From Amphiura filiformis (lineage: Eukaryota > Echinodermata > Ophiuroidea > Amphilepidida > Amphiuridae): a stretch of DNA of 64,000 nt. Below are positions 12,501 to 21,593 of the stretch, in pieces. The notes under the pieces are model-generated. The model did no database searches. It saw nothing but the letters and a program-made list of their open reading frames with translations, and was not told the origin of the DNA. Made by a program: the position numbers and the translations under genes. Where the stretch lies: NCBI RefSeq assembly GCF_039555335.1, contig NC_092640.1, positions 38,422,295 to 38,486,294 on the forward strand, in the 5' to 3' direction. Every line of letters begins with the position of its first letter. Within the stretch, counting starts at the first letter, position 1.

Positions 12501-15500
12501 TGTACTGGAAGAGGTGAGTAAACGAAATCAAGTAATATTTTGTGGTGTTAATCAGTATAATGTCCGTCATGCTTGACGCCTGTATACTGTATGTATGTGG
12601 GTTTCTGACTAAAATAATCTCATATTTGGCCACTTTAACTTAAAAGTACCAAATTTGGCGCCCTTTGCGCGAATTTATTCCACTTTCGTAACATTATTTC
12701 AACAGTTAAGCTTCAATATGGCAATCTTTCCCGGGCAATCTTTTCGCGCGCATTTGTACCTTAAACTTATTTTGTCGCCGAAAGGTGCTATATTCACTAT
12801 ACTGAAATCTATGGAGAGCGTATCTCATGATACATGAAAACCTGACGCGCGATACTGTACATTCATCTTTTATGTTGTTTAACCGACACACACCGTCATC
12901 GTCCCTATATCTTCGTGTCAAAAATTGCCGTGATAGTACGATGAATCCTCACGTTTTTCAACAGCTACGCATGGTGATATTGTTCGAGATAGGCCGAGCG
13001 ACTCAGGCTAGCATACAATTTGAGATTTTGAGAGCCTGCCACACTGTTTCTATTCTATGTTTTACGATTTTCGCATGATCAGTATATGGCTGGCCGTAAC
13101 CGCCACAACGTGGAGCTGCTACGCGTAGCTTACTTTTCGCTTCGCGGAGCTAAATTGACCAATCATGTTAGATCTTTTCATTACGCGGAGCCAGTGGATG
13201 CATCCTCGTTCCAGAGAGAAAAACTCTTGCCAAAATTAATGTTTACTATGGGGATTTTAAATGAATCGATTGTAAATAAACCACGACCAGTTGTACAGGA
13301 TCAATACCGTTGTTTGATTAGTGTATAGTCAATGTTACCTTGCATGCATGTGTCATGTGTGTGGCGTGTTTGTTTGTTTGTTTGTCTACTGTGTCAGGCC
13401 AGGATCACTGACACCCACGGTACTGATACTGTCATACTATCACGGTGATCATATTGTTGAATGTTGTTGACTTTAAAATAATCATGATGCAGTCATGTCT
13501 ACAGTAGAATTCACCACGACCATTAAAAGCTATTAAATCAAGATAACACTCAATGAAAACAGCTCAACTATGTTACATCAGATCTTCTCTGGTTAAATAC
13601 ACACTGCACTTGTGTCTGTTTTACCTGTGCAATGAGCAATGAGCTGGTATTATAGTTTCAGTTGGGTGAACGATTATAAAGCGAACGCAAGGTAACAATA
13701 CTGTGGGCTTTTGTTTACGAAATGAGACAATAGTCTGCTTATTGTTAACCAGCGTTCTTGAAAATGAGAAGCTTAATGACTTGAAACGGTTTAGAAATAA
13801 TTTCTTCATATTGTTTGGTGTTATCTGTCGTTTACATATCCTTCCTAAAACACAAAAGTACCAATATTTCCAAACACCTAAATTAGCTAAAAATTTAGGA
13901 CATGTTACAAACTATATTTTCTAGAATTTCAGAGAATACTTTAAATATTGGCCGGTTATTTTTTACAGTGACGTCAACTAGGCAATGGCCTATACTTCTA
14001 ACATACACTATTTGTAGAGGTCACGCGTCAATGCTGAGCGCACTGAGTATTGTGTATAGGAAAACGGACAGTAACTACAGTATGTATGGCCTACTACTAG
14101 TATATAAAGTAAATCCGAACTGGTTTGCAGTTTGCTGAAGGTCGAATTCCGCAGGCCACACCGCGCAAGTTATACAAATTAGCTCCCGGCGATACACTGC
14201 AGATCGCAGAACTGTGTGCATGGTTTACCACCACTCTGCCTAGCTATATAGTTGTGTACAATACTGTATTTCTTATGAGTGCATGTCCATCTTAATAATA
14301 AGTCGGTTCGTACTTTTCATAAACTACTTTTTGAATCATAACTTTCGTGACCGAGGATATCTTGCAACTACGTGACGCTCGTCTGGCAAATTCTTAATGA
14401 ATAAATTCGCTTCACGTAATGAGTAAGTCGTACTTGATTGGTCAGTTTTACCTCCGAGTAATGAAAAACTCTAACATGATCATGATTGGTCAATTTGGCT
14501 CCACGGAGCAAAAAGTCAGCTACGCGTAGCAGCTCCACGTTGTGGCGGTTGCGGCCTACTATATCAGTATCCCATATGATATTTCTATTGCAAGAAAAAT
14601 TTATTTGTTGTCAGGTATCACAGGTTTTATCTTAAATACACTAACTGGAAATTAAATACACTAATTAGTGAGGACCGGTATTTTGCTGTGGATATGTTTA
14701 ACTGCAATTTTGCGGTAAAAAATTTGAAATCCTGGGTAAAATTGTGATCATATTCAACTCTTTGAGAAATAATTATATAAAGGAATGCATGTAAAATCAA
14801 GATGCAAAACAATGTACATTATTGACACACTATCACTCTCTTTATCTACGTCAATAATAGAATATCGATTTCAATCGAATTGAATACATTGCTCAGTTTT
14901 GAGTTTGTAGTTGACTACTAAGCGACCTAAGCGATCGATTGCTAGCCAATCAGATAGAACTCCTTTTCTTGCGTTCGGTGAAATACCACTCGCCCGTCGC
15001 TCACCAACGGAGTATTAAATTTATATTTATCGTATAGGACGTCGACACTGTGCGACAGTGAGTTTTGACAAACTAGGAGCACATTAATAAGGAGCATCTT
15101 GCTTTTATATAAATGTGCACAAGTGGCGAGTATAATATTATGTCAGCACAATACCGAATAACAATATTGCAATTAAAAGTCGTAGCGTCGTCTACTGTAG
15201 TTAGAATAACACATACCGTGGGTATCCACAAAATCATTTCCCATACAGGGCATATCATGTGAAATAATAAGAGAATAAAGGTATTATTTTTAGCCGCTGA
15301 AGTGCATCTATCGTCTCATATAACACGGGCGACATCATTATTTTAAGTAAAACAACGAAGCGAAACCGAGTTGTTTTACGCCAAAAATAATGTCGCCCGT
15401 GTTATATGAGACGATAGATGCACAACAACACCTTTATTCTCATTCTTAAACATTTCAATTCAAATAAATATATCACAAGTATTACAAACTGTAATCAAAT

Positions 15501-16764
15501 TAAATCTTACATTTTACAAGGAATTACCTTGGGCTTAAAATCGAACAGTCTCGTTGTTGCTATGCGCCTCCGATTGGTTCAAATAGCGAGTATGCGAATC
15601 GCGTCGATGCACACGCGCTGACCCGTGTTATATCGTGTCATATCACACGGGCTAGAACCAATAAGATTGCAGGAACGTTCGCAAGTGTTTAAGGATGTTA
15701 TTTCAAAGATTGACATGTTAACTCATAGCTCTGTATGTTACTCGTGTTGTGTCAAATATTTAGATCAGTATAATGTGATGCGGCCGACGATATGTGATGA
15801 ATATGATTTGAATGAAATAAACGAATAAGAGTTGTCTTTAAAACGCCATATAATATCTATTCATGATGCTATCAAGGATGTCAGCTATGATCTCATCCCA
15901 CCAATCAATCTTTAACTGGTTTTCATTCAACAGTGAAAAAGAAGAGTTATATTTTTATATTGTTATATTTCCAGGAAACGTAGTTCTAGCGCCAAGGCCA
16001 GAAAAGATGTCGGACAACAAAATGACTCAGAGCCTGAACCTGATGAGAATAGTGAAGTTGAACCCGTAGACCAAACCATCGATGATTCACAATTTCTCAT
16101 TGAGGAACGCCAAGGTATCAGCATTAAAATAACAATGCCGACGGGCGTAGAGATTGAAGTTAAAGAAGTTTCACAGAAATGTAGCGATATCTCGCGAAAA
16201 GAAGAAAAGAAGGCAGACTCGACTGCTGACCAAGAAAAAGAAGATAAAGATGAACAGCGTCCCAATCTAACACTGCACGATATAAACCCTGAAGTGACTC
16301 TATTGAATGAGCATGAACAAAAAAGATTTGATTCAGATAATGATAGGAAGAAAATAAAAACAAAAGGAGAACGGTTGCAGTCAAAGACTCCCAGCCATAT
16401 AGTAATATGTGACAAAGATGGATACGAAAGTGTTCCTCTGAAAGAGACATCTATAGATGAAACGAGTAATAACGAAACATCAAATAAAAAGATGAATGAC
16501 ACAATAGCAAATTTAAGTACGAATTCTACTGATCCAATCGGACCGTGCATTGATGATAACCAGACGGAAGCAGGTACGTCGGTAGAATGCAAACCCACCG
16601 ACACTGCTGACGACGATATTGACGTGTTAGCGAGAGGTATTGCCAAATTGGACCTTAATGAGAGGGTCAAAGAGAATCCTTACCCCAACGAAATGGGCCT
16701 TAATGCAGGAGTCAAAGAGAATCCTTACAGAAACCTCATTAAGCCTTCAAAATTTCAGCGATGA
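331..16764 (+). CDS. receptor A: SRCR-WSC-CCP-linker-WSC-CCP-linker-TM receptor, 5' incomplete
   Basis: Ten exons: 331-576, 1257-1385, 2082-2345, 7057-7239, 8620-8658, 10832-11089, 11518-11700, 12060-12098, 12432-12513, 15975-16764. With the one base owed by the preceding exon they give 738 codons including TGA. All exons are phase 1-1 except the TM exon (1 to 2) and the last. Seen in order: an SRCR domain split over two exons, then the block WSC, CCP, 13-codon acidic linker occurring twice, a single membrane segment and a long charged tail. SRCR domains bind microbial surfaces or proteins, WSC domains are putative carbohydrate binders and CCP domains are complement-type modules, so a cell-surface recognition receptor is likely. 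Compared with B and C, it has two WSC domains with one CCP each instead of one WSC and two CCPs. The signal peptide and first SRCR lie off the left edge. Splicing is inferred from consensus sites and phase; two separate transcripts cannot be excluded. Confidence 0.82.
1257..1385 (+). CDS. receptor A exon: second SRCR, C-terminal half
   Basis: 43 codons, phase 1-1, starting DLRERSLHNC and ending EAVTICAG. It supplies the last three SRCR cysteines (HNC, SSCG, TIC), making a six-cysteine group A type domain. The reading frame is set by the match to the B and C exons beginning SSLHEC. Confidence 0.88.
1503..1880 (+). mobile_element. tRNA-derived SINE in intron of receptor A
   Basis: The head (1503-1575) has an A-box-like TTAGCTCAATCGTTAAGGCG and the B box GGTTCGAACCC, but the acceptor ends do not pair, so this is not a working tRNA gene. 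About 300 bp of non-tRNA body follows, ending near a GCGCACTATAAATCACTGCGC-type stem and a T-rich stretch. This order is typical of SINEs. The end points are approximate. Confidence 0.6.
2082..2345 (+). CDS. receptor A exon: first WSC domain
   Basis: 88 codons, acceptor ATCCAG, donor GATG|GTATGT, phase 1-1. Eight cysteines in WSC spacing: GCYDED, CRRYC, SCVCG, ACSIEC, QVCG. It ends in SVYDG, as all WSC exons of this cluster end in SVYNG or SVYDG. An NMT glycosylation-type site is visible. Confidence 0.9.
3400..3465 (+). repeat. tRNA-like sequence (SINE head or tRNA pseudogene)
   Basis: GTGGCCTAATGGTTAGAGCGC resembles a D-arm/A box and GAGTTCGAAACCC a B box. The acceptor arms do not pair convincingly, so it is called tRNA-derived rather than a gene. 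Confidence 0.5.
4345..5480. repeat. satellite of about 55 bp with a higher-order period
   Basis: The unit contains GATATCCAACTAGATTGCC, CCGCAGGGCTACAAAGAACC and ACAAACCGCGAAATTTGG, repeated about ten times with decay. A flanking block containing GCATCCTCGGGATGTAGAGG occurs near 4351 and again near 4765, giving a higher-order period of about 410 bp. Open frames across it are by-products of the repeat. Confidence 0.8.
5871..6050. repeat. dispersed repeat with TTATAAAGCGCC motif
   Basis: AATAATAAATTTTGG followed by ATTTATAAAGCGCCTTTC and CAAAGCGCTGTAATTTCG resembles widespread tails of invertebrate SINE-like repeats. A related AGCGCTATAGAAATCG tail is at about 38265. Boundaries are uncertain. 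Confidence 0.45.
6217..6296 (-). repeat. tRNA-Ser/Leu-like sequence, probably SINE head or pseudogene
   Basis: On the minus strand GTGGCCGAGCGG (A box) and GGTTCGAGTCC (B box) are spaced as in a class II tRNA with a long variable arm. The acceptor stem does not pair, so a functional tRNA is unlikely. Confidence 0.5.
7057..7239 (+). CDS. receptor A exon: first CCP (sushi) domain
   Basis: 61 codons, phase 1-1, acceptor TTTTAG, donor AAAG|GTAAAA. Four cysteines (GTC, QCD, QCV, ACK) and the conserved W of the C-terminal strand (FVWND) make a minimal complete CCP. It is nearly identical to the second CCP exon at 11518-11700. Confidence 0.9.
7315..7595. mobile_element. foldback/MITE in intron of receptor A
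   Basis: The left arm TATCAAAACGAATCACGTGG pairs with the right arm ending in CCAAGTGATTCGTGCTTGATA. Arms extend past 90 bp with AAAATTCAAAATACC matched on the other side. No coding capacity. Confidence 0.65.
8192..8374. mobile_element. short foldback with GTGGCGGCGCCA ends
   Basis: AGTGGCGGCGCCATGGG on the left is mirrored by CTGGCGCCGCCACTG on the right. C-rich non-coding interior; frames through it are accidental. Confidence 0.55.
8387..8505. repeat. foldback: hairpin of about 110 bp
   Basis: CATCAGGTTATTTTCCCAGA and AACCAACTGGTTCCTTCCTC on the left are complementary to GAGGAAGGAACCTGTTGGTT and CTGGGGAAATAACC on the right, with a loop of about 15 bases. Confidence 0.7.
8620..8658 (+). 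CDS. receptor A exon: first acidic linker
   Basis: 13 codons, phase 1-1, encoding GIEDEDVAYDYKFG once joined. The match to the linker exon at 12060-12098 (GIEDD...) and the AG/GT borders support it. It lies between CCP 1 and WSC 2, so in receptor A a former juxtamembrane piece has become internal. Confidence 0.72.
8950..9445. repeat. dispersed repeat, inverted relative to 12880-13030 and 14570-14840
   Basis: The stretch around 9330-9445 (GTCGCTCGGCCTATCTCGAA; ATATAGGGATGATGACGATG) is the reverse complement of about 12885-13020. The stretch around 9080-9250 matches the reverse complement or diverged form of 14575-14800. No exon of receptor A was found between 8659 and 10831. Confidence 0.55.
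10198..10640. mobile_element. large palindrome element, family 1 copy 1
   Basis: The core 10198-10376 is a near-perfect palindrome with arms of about 75-85 bp around GAGCCCCGAAGGGGGGG. The flank to 10640 includes GCGCGTAGTACGCGGAGTGC and a CTGATTGGCTGC (inverted CCAAT) motif. The same sequence recurs reversed at about 56440-56842. Confidence 0.75.
10832..11089 (+). CDS. receptor A exon: second WSC domain
   Basis: 86 codons, phase 1-1, acceptor TTCCAG, donor GATG|GTATGT. Eight cysteines as in the first WSC; the two exons share whole phrases such as TNLETL and NMTIN. This supports an internal duplication of the WSC-CCP-linker block. Confidence 0.9.
11518..11700 (+). CDS. receptor A exon: second CCP domain
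   Basis: 61 codons, phase 1-1, same length as the first CCP exon and nearly identical over FGEIYAIQCDQGMEPVNGTA. All four cysteines and the FVW tryptophan are present. Confidence 0.9.
12060..12098 (+). CDS. receptor A exon: second acidic linker
   Basis: 13 codons, phase 1-1, acceptor CTTCAG, donor CTTG|GTAGGT. It encodes GIEDDVVANNSNLG at the joint and leads into the TM exon, the position also held by the linker exons of B and C. Confidence 0.75.
12221..12320. repeat. TTG/TTA trinucleotide-rich microsatellite
   Basis: Imperfect GTTGTT then ATTATT runs. Low complexity; frames across it are ignored. Confidence 0.8.
12432..12513 (+). CDS. receptor A exon: transmembrane segment
   Basis: Acceptor CTTTTCAG, donor AGAG|GTGAGT, phase 1 in and phase 2 out. 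It encodes about 20 hydrophobic residues (VPVGCVCLSAIIILVGLLL) followed by YWKR, a stop-transfer signal. The phase change 1 to 2 is shared by the TM exons of B and C. Confidence 0.9.
13070..14575. repeat. inverted-repeat element in last intron of receptor A
   Basis: Left arm about 13070-13230 (GTAACCGCCACAACGTGGAG, GCTGCTACGCGTAGC, ATTGACCAATCATG) is the reverse complement of the right arm about 14395-14575. The interior has no recognisable gene. The rest of the 12514-15974 intron is repeat-derived or featureless. Confidence 0.6.
15294..15680. mobile_element. large palindrome element, family 2 copy 1
   Basis: 15303-15422 is a near-perfect palindrome (arms about 45 bp; TATCGTCTCATATAACACGG at the outer left) around a CGAAGCGAAACCGAG loop. 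The flank to 15680 carries CTCCGATTGGTTCAA and GTGTCATATCACACGG. A second copy in reverse orientation is at about 33069-33595. Confidence 0.72.
15975..16764 (+). CDS. receptor A last exon: long charged cytoplasmic tail
   Basis: Acceptor ATTTCCAG; the frame completes an arginine codon split by the intron and runs 263 codons to TGA. The tail is rich in E, K, D, S and T with no enzymatic domain. Near the C-terminus a 45-bp tandem duplication (phrases starting at about 16651 and 16696) gives VKENPY twice, 15 residues apart. It has no similarity to the tails of B and C. AATAAA follows at 16820. Confidence 0.88.
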
Positions 16765-16819
16765 AAGCATGTCTAATCTTTATCTTGCTGGTCAAAACCT
16801 AGTCTGAAATATAGTGACT

Positions 16820-16825
16820 AATAAA
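16820..16825 (+). terminator. polyadenylation signal of receptor A
   Basis: AATAAA 56 bases after the stop codon of the last exon of receptor A, the first such hexamer downstream. Confidence 0.6.
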
Positions 16826-18339
16826 ATGCATTTTCAGATACAAAGAATATTCAACCACAGAAATAATCTCAAAAGTTAATCTTTAATTGTCATCGTATAT
16901 ATATATATATATATATAATGTATATTATACATGTACTTTTAAATAACTCCCAGACCAGGTGAATCCTGACCTATTTGTTTGCCTTGTGTTCAACTAATAT
17001 TTTAGACAGAAGTTGAATTTTTGCCTGAAAATGTTTTAGGAAGATGTGAAGGGCTTGAAGAGGGTATGTCCCTTTGAATCTTGCATAAATAATCCATTAT
17101 ATTATCATATGAGCCTTATCTATATTTAAGTAAAAATATGTGTGAAATAATATGTATAGAATATACCATATTTTATGTAAACAATTAAACATGGCTTTAA
17201 TATAAATTTAAAAGTACTATTTGTTATGTAATCCTGCTGATTTGCCAAAGTTAGGAAAAGTATATACATTTAAAGCAGGCTTTTGCCTAGCAAAAATATG
17301 TGAAAAGGCGAGCGTGACGTAATTCTTTACATTTATGTTGTGTAATGTGAGACAGTCTTTCAAAAAATTGAATATATGAATAAAAAACCCACCCAAGTCC
17401 ATACTTTGGCCAAATTGAGTTAAGCATGGGAAATTGTTGCTGTACATAGACCTGTTTATGTATGAAAGAACAACTCAAATTCATCATCTGTGTCTAATGG
17501 GTATGTGAAAAATAGCATGTATGAAAGTACCACCAAAATCCAGGATTTGAGTCTTGTAATACATTGATTGAAATCCAGTATGTATAAAAGTCCACTTGTA
17601 ACACATTCATTGCTGGAGAGTGACTTTTGAAAAAATGGGTTTAATCAAGGAAAGTGTGTGGTTTATATTACATGGCAGTATGCTTATCAACATTATACAT
17701 ACCTGTGTGCTTTATTTTGTATTATCTTACTAGTGGTAATCTCATTTCAACATTGTTGTATTTGTATATGATTCAAAAAAACACCCAAGTCCAGCATTTA
17801 AAATGAACCCCACGAAGTCCCTGAAATGCTAATCGTCATACCTAATACAGTTTAACCCACTCATATGCACGTTAAACTTACCATATTGACCAGGTAAACC
17901 TAACTGAAGGAATTAAAATGATACACATGTTTTTTTTCTCAAAATCACTTCCCATGGACTTGGGTGGGTTTTGAATTCATATATTCAATTGTATAATGAT
18001 AAATTGTAATATTATGGATATACTCTTATGTGAGCAAGATACCATACCAAACATGCCCATTATATACATGTATATCATAGGCTAATGTTTGCTGGGAGGC
18101 TGAATATCAAATATTGTATTGTATTATCAATAAAGTATACATGGTACTAGGAAATCTTAAAAGTATTATTTAATCACAAGTTTGTATTTTATTTATGAAT
18201 TACATATACTTTCAAACCACATTACAGTGTAAAATCTTTTCAAGGTTGGACGTGCTTTCATTTACAGTATGGCTTTCAGAGTACAGGGTAACCATTATAA
18301 AGATAATATTATTATAAATATTCTTTGGAAACTTATTTA
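16826..18339. other. intergenic AT-rich sequence between receptors A and B
   Basis: No gene seen. A (TA)n run lies at about 16893-16918. Phrases of the form CACCCAAGTCC recur (near 17390, 17785, 17957), suggesting an old degenerate repeat. All open frames are short and lack domain motifs. Confidence 0.5.
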
Positions 18340-18544
18340 GATCGACCTTTCGATCGACCATCGATGCTTGGTCGATCCTTATTATTTATGAAACTAATTC
18401 ATTTACTATTATTAATTGTGATAAAATAGTAATTTGTGCCTGTAATGATATTGTCTAATATAAATTTATCATTAATTTTGATTATTTAGTTCATCAATAA
18501 CAAGCATCGAAGCAGCATTGAGGGTCGATCCAAAGATCGAACCA
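18340..18544. mobile_element. MITE with GATCGACC ends, copy 1
   Basis: Left ATCGACCTTTCGATCGACCA and right GGGTCGATCCAAAGATCGAA form imperfect terminal inverted repeats around an AT-rich core. A second copy in the opposite orientation is at 43303-43469. Confidence 0.65.
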
Positions 18545-18798
18545 ATTTGTTTCTGGCGCCACATGTAATTCATGTTTTGAATAACACAAATGCTTTCTTT
18601 GAATTCTGTGTTTCAAGAGCATTTGAGCACCATATTGCCATACTTTTGATAATGTTGAAAATTGACCCCCTGGGTCCACCGTAGGGGTGGGGATCTGTAT
18701 GTACTTTTCATATGGTATCAGCAAGTTATAGAAGTCTATCTACATATGTCATATAGAAATAGAAGACGGATGCCTGAACGCTCCCCGTATTCTTTCTA

Positions 18799-19057
18799 AG
18801 GATCCTCACTGGATTTTATATAAATTCTTCGCAAGATCTGAGACATACTATTGCTTCGGGCCTTGTCAAGTCAAAACGATAAGGACATTCTAAAATTTCC
18901 ATCGACTATCCCCACAAGTTCTAAAGAATGTGCCCTTAAATGATAATTACTCTCTGTTTTTGATGTACGATTTAGATCTATTTAGATAGAGCCTCCACAA
19001 ATATTTCAATAATGTTTTTGAAACAAAAAGACAAACGCTAGCCTGCGACATATTTGA
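18799..19057. repeat. duplicated segment, uninterrupted copy (empty site)
   Basis: Matches 19190-19295 joined to 22579-22698. Shared phrases include GTCAAAACGATAAGG, TTCTAAAATTTCC, GATTTAGATCT and TAGATAGAGCCTCCACAAAT. In this copy GTGCCCTTAAATGATAA is continuous; in the other copy the same point is split by 3.3 kb of insertions. Confidence 0.75.
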
Positions 19058-19707
19058 GTACTTCATTGATATAAGAACTTGATGATTGCCATTCTTGACT
19101 CAACATGCTCAAATGTTCTGTTTCAAGCATTCCGAGTTTGTTTTTAAATAAAATAAATTATGACAAATAAGTATTCCGACATTGTCCGAGGGATCGTCAT
19201 TGGATCTAAGATATACTATTGTGATGTCAAAACGATAAGGGCATTCTAAAATTTCCAGCGACTATCCCCACAATTGCTATGAATGTGCCTTTAAAGCCAT
19301 ATTATAACACTTCCATACAAAATAGATTAGTATTTCTTTGCCATAAAATGTTAGCTTTTATTATCAGATATGTTCAGATAATTTTGAGCCAAGCAACTGA
19401 GGTAAAGCAAAGAAAATTGGAATTTACTACCAGCGCCGATGTCGCCAATGTATACCACTCCGTCGGTTGCTATCCTTTGATGTGTATATCCGTCCCGCAC
19501 GCCATGTACGTACTGTGTTATGAACATCATGTACGCCTTCGACTAATATTTCCATCGTAATAATAAAACGACGGTTCCTGCGTTTTCTTCAAAATGTCTG
19601 ATTTTGACAAAACTACAGCACATATAGTCTTGATTTTTTGCAGGATATGTTAGTTTAATAAAATACAATATAATCATGTAAAAACAGAATTTTGAAAAAA
19701 TATTAAG

Positions 19708-19713
19708 GGCGTT
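19708..19713. repeat. target site duplication GGCGTT, left
   Basis: Abuts the AGTAGTAAATACGC end of the mini-Polinton and is identical to 22534-22539. Confidence 0.8.
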
Positions 19714-20049
19714 AGTAGTAAATACGCTTTCCAGGACATCTTCCGGGTCACGAGGTCAAAGGTCAACCGGAAATGATCAAAGGTGAACCGGAAGTGCCGC
19801 CATTTTGAAAAAGGTCAACCGGAAATGCCGCCATTTTGAAAGGTCAACCGGAAATACCGCCATTTTGAAAATTTAAAAAAATTCCAAAAAAAAATTCCAA
19901 AAAAAATTTTCAAAAAATTTCAACAAAAATAATTGAAAAAATATATTTCAAAAAAAAAAAAATTGAAACAAAATTCAAAAAAAAAAATTCAAAAAAAAAT
20001 TCAAAAAAAAATTCAAAAAAAAATTCAAAAATTCAAAAAAAAAAAAATT

Positions 20050-20082
<33 letters not shown>

Positions 20083-20917
20083 AAAAAAAAAAAAAATAAC
20101 AAAAAAAAATTCAAAAAAAAAAAATAACAAAAAATATTAAAAAAAAAATTCAAAAAAAAAAAAAAAAAAAATATATTTCAAAAAATAAAAATTTCAAAAA
20201 ATAAAATTCCCCCAAAAAATGCGTGACCCTTACATGATCTTTGACCCCTACGTGACATTTCCTCAAATGCGCCGATTGCACCAAACGCGTCAATTTTGCG
20301 GCAAAATGAGTAAATGAGCACCGAAATGAGCATTGAAATGAGTAAATGAGCATTGAAATGAGCAAATGAGCAGTGAAATGAGCGAATGAGCAGTGAAATG
20401 AGCAAATGAGCAGTGAAATGAGCGAATGAGCAGTGAAATGAGCAAATGAGCAGTGAAATGAGCGAATGAGCAGTGAAATGAGCAAATGAGCGGGAAATGA
20501 GCAAATGAGCGGTGAAATGAGCGAGTGAGCGGTGAAATGAGTCAATGATGCGTGAAAAATATACAACAAAATGCACAAATGCGTCAAAATGCGTCGATTG
20601 CGTAACAAAATGCGTCAAAGCGTAACGAATCGCGTCAAAAATGCGTCATTGCGTCGTAAATTGCGTCAAAGCGTAACTAATTGCGTCGATTACGCGACGA
20701 AATGCGTCAAAGCGTTATAGATTGCGTCAAAATGCGTAACTAATTGCGTCGATTACGCGACGAAATGCGTCAAAGCGTTATAGATTGCGTCAAAATGCGT
20801 AAATTGCGTCGTAAATTGCGTCGATTGCGCGACGAAATGCTTACGCAAAAGGGAGGTTAGAGGTTTAAAATTTGGGTAATAACGAGTAAAAGAGTCGATT
20901 GTATTTTGTTTCTCTAC

Positions 20918-20923
20918 TTTATT
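20918..20923 (-). terminator. polyadenylation signal of the C2H2 cargo gene
   Basis: AATAAA on the minus strand, about 30 bases after the stop codon at 20953-20955 and before the left TIR begins, so the whole gene fits between the inverted repeats. Confidence 0.6.
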
Positions 20924-20952
20924 ATCATTAAAAGAAAGCGAGTATTTGCCGG

Positions 20953-21534
20953 TTAATCATCGCCGCCTTCGTCTGAGACAGACTGCTCGACGTTATCATC
21001 TTCATCGTACTGGAACAGCCCGTCAAATTTAGACCGATGTTTGGCCATCGTTCTCTTCACGGCTTTGTCCACGTCGACCCCTTTCTCCATTTTCTGCTCG
21101 AGATCATCCGTGATCTCCGTGTAAACGTCTTCGTCTTTGAGACGAACGTGGCTTCGTAGAAACGTACTGTACTGGTCGAAAAAGTCACGTTTGACGGCCC
21201 ATACGGTCTTCATGTAGGCCTTTTCCCTAGCCATCTCCGGGTCCATGTCGTCTTTGATGTACTTTTCATATTTTTCCCTCCTCATATCTTCCGTAGCTTC
21301 TTTAGCTCCCTCGTACCATTCCCGATAAGCCTCGTTGTCTTCCAGTTCATCGTTGTCTTCGTCCGACACATCGCGCTCTCCGACCTCCGAGTCGTTATCG
21401 TCGGAATCCATATCCTCCTCTTCTTCTTCCTCTGTTTCCTTGGAGTGTACGTGTCGCTCGTGTCTCTCGAGATCGTACTTGCGCGAGAACGTCCTGCCGC
21501 ACAGGGAGCAAGGGTAAGATTTGAAGGTATTCAT
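20953..21534 (-). CDS. C2H2 zinc-finger acidic protein, cargo of the mini-Polinton
   Basis: Intronless 193-residue protein. Residues about 7-31 form one classical C2H2 finger (CSLC, 12 residues, then H-x4-H within HERHVH). Residues about 34-75 are almost entirely D, E and S. The remainder is charged and probably helical, with an acidic C-terminus. The frame has no break and the codon use is more GC-rich than its surroundings, so it appears maintained rather than decayed. A TATA box lies about 55 bases upstream and AATAAA about 30 bases downstream. Role unknown: a single finger plus an acidic region suggests a DNA-binding regulator or a factor recognising the element's own repeats, but that is inference. 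No homologue is recognised with certainty. Confidence 0.8.
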   Translation of the reverse strand: MNTFKSYPCSLCGRTFSRKYDLERHERHVHSKETEEEEEEDMDSDDNDSEVGERDVSDEDNDELEDNEAYREWYEGAKEATEDMRREKYEKYIKDDMDPEMAREKAYMKTVWAVKRDFFDQYSTFLRSHVRLKDEDVYTEITDDLEQKMEKGVDVDKAVKRTMAKHRSKFDGLFQYDEDDNVEQSVSDEGGDD

Positions 21535-21587
21535 GTTGACTCTTTGAAGGCTCGGATCGAAATGACCGAGAGGTTTAAGCTAACCGG

Positions 21588-21593
21588 TTTATA
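21588..21593 (-). promoter_or_regulatory. TATA box of the C2H2 cargo gene
   Basis: TATAAA on the minus strand in GATATAAACC, about 54 bases before the ATG, immediately inside the right TIR boundary. Confidence 0.55.

Noticed and set aside
15963-16670. 235-codon minus-strand frame
   Set aside because: Antisense shadow of the receptor A tail exon, which has better support from splice phase and stop position.
19933-20127. Lysine-rich frame
   Set aside because: A-rich tract of the TIR, low complexity.
20150-20618. Overlapping frames of about 150 codons on the minus strand (and mirror frames at 21883-22324)
   Set aside because: They lie in the 20-bp minisatellite and T-rich tract of the TIRs; periodic translation (CSFAHFTAHLLIS) is a by-product of a stop-free repeat.
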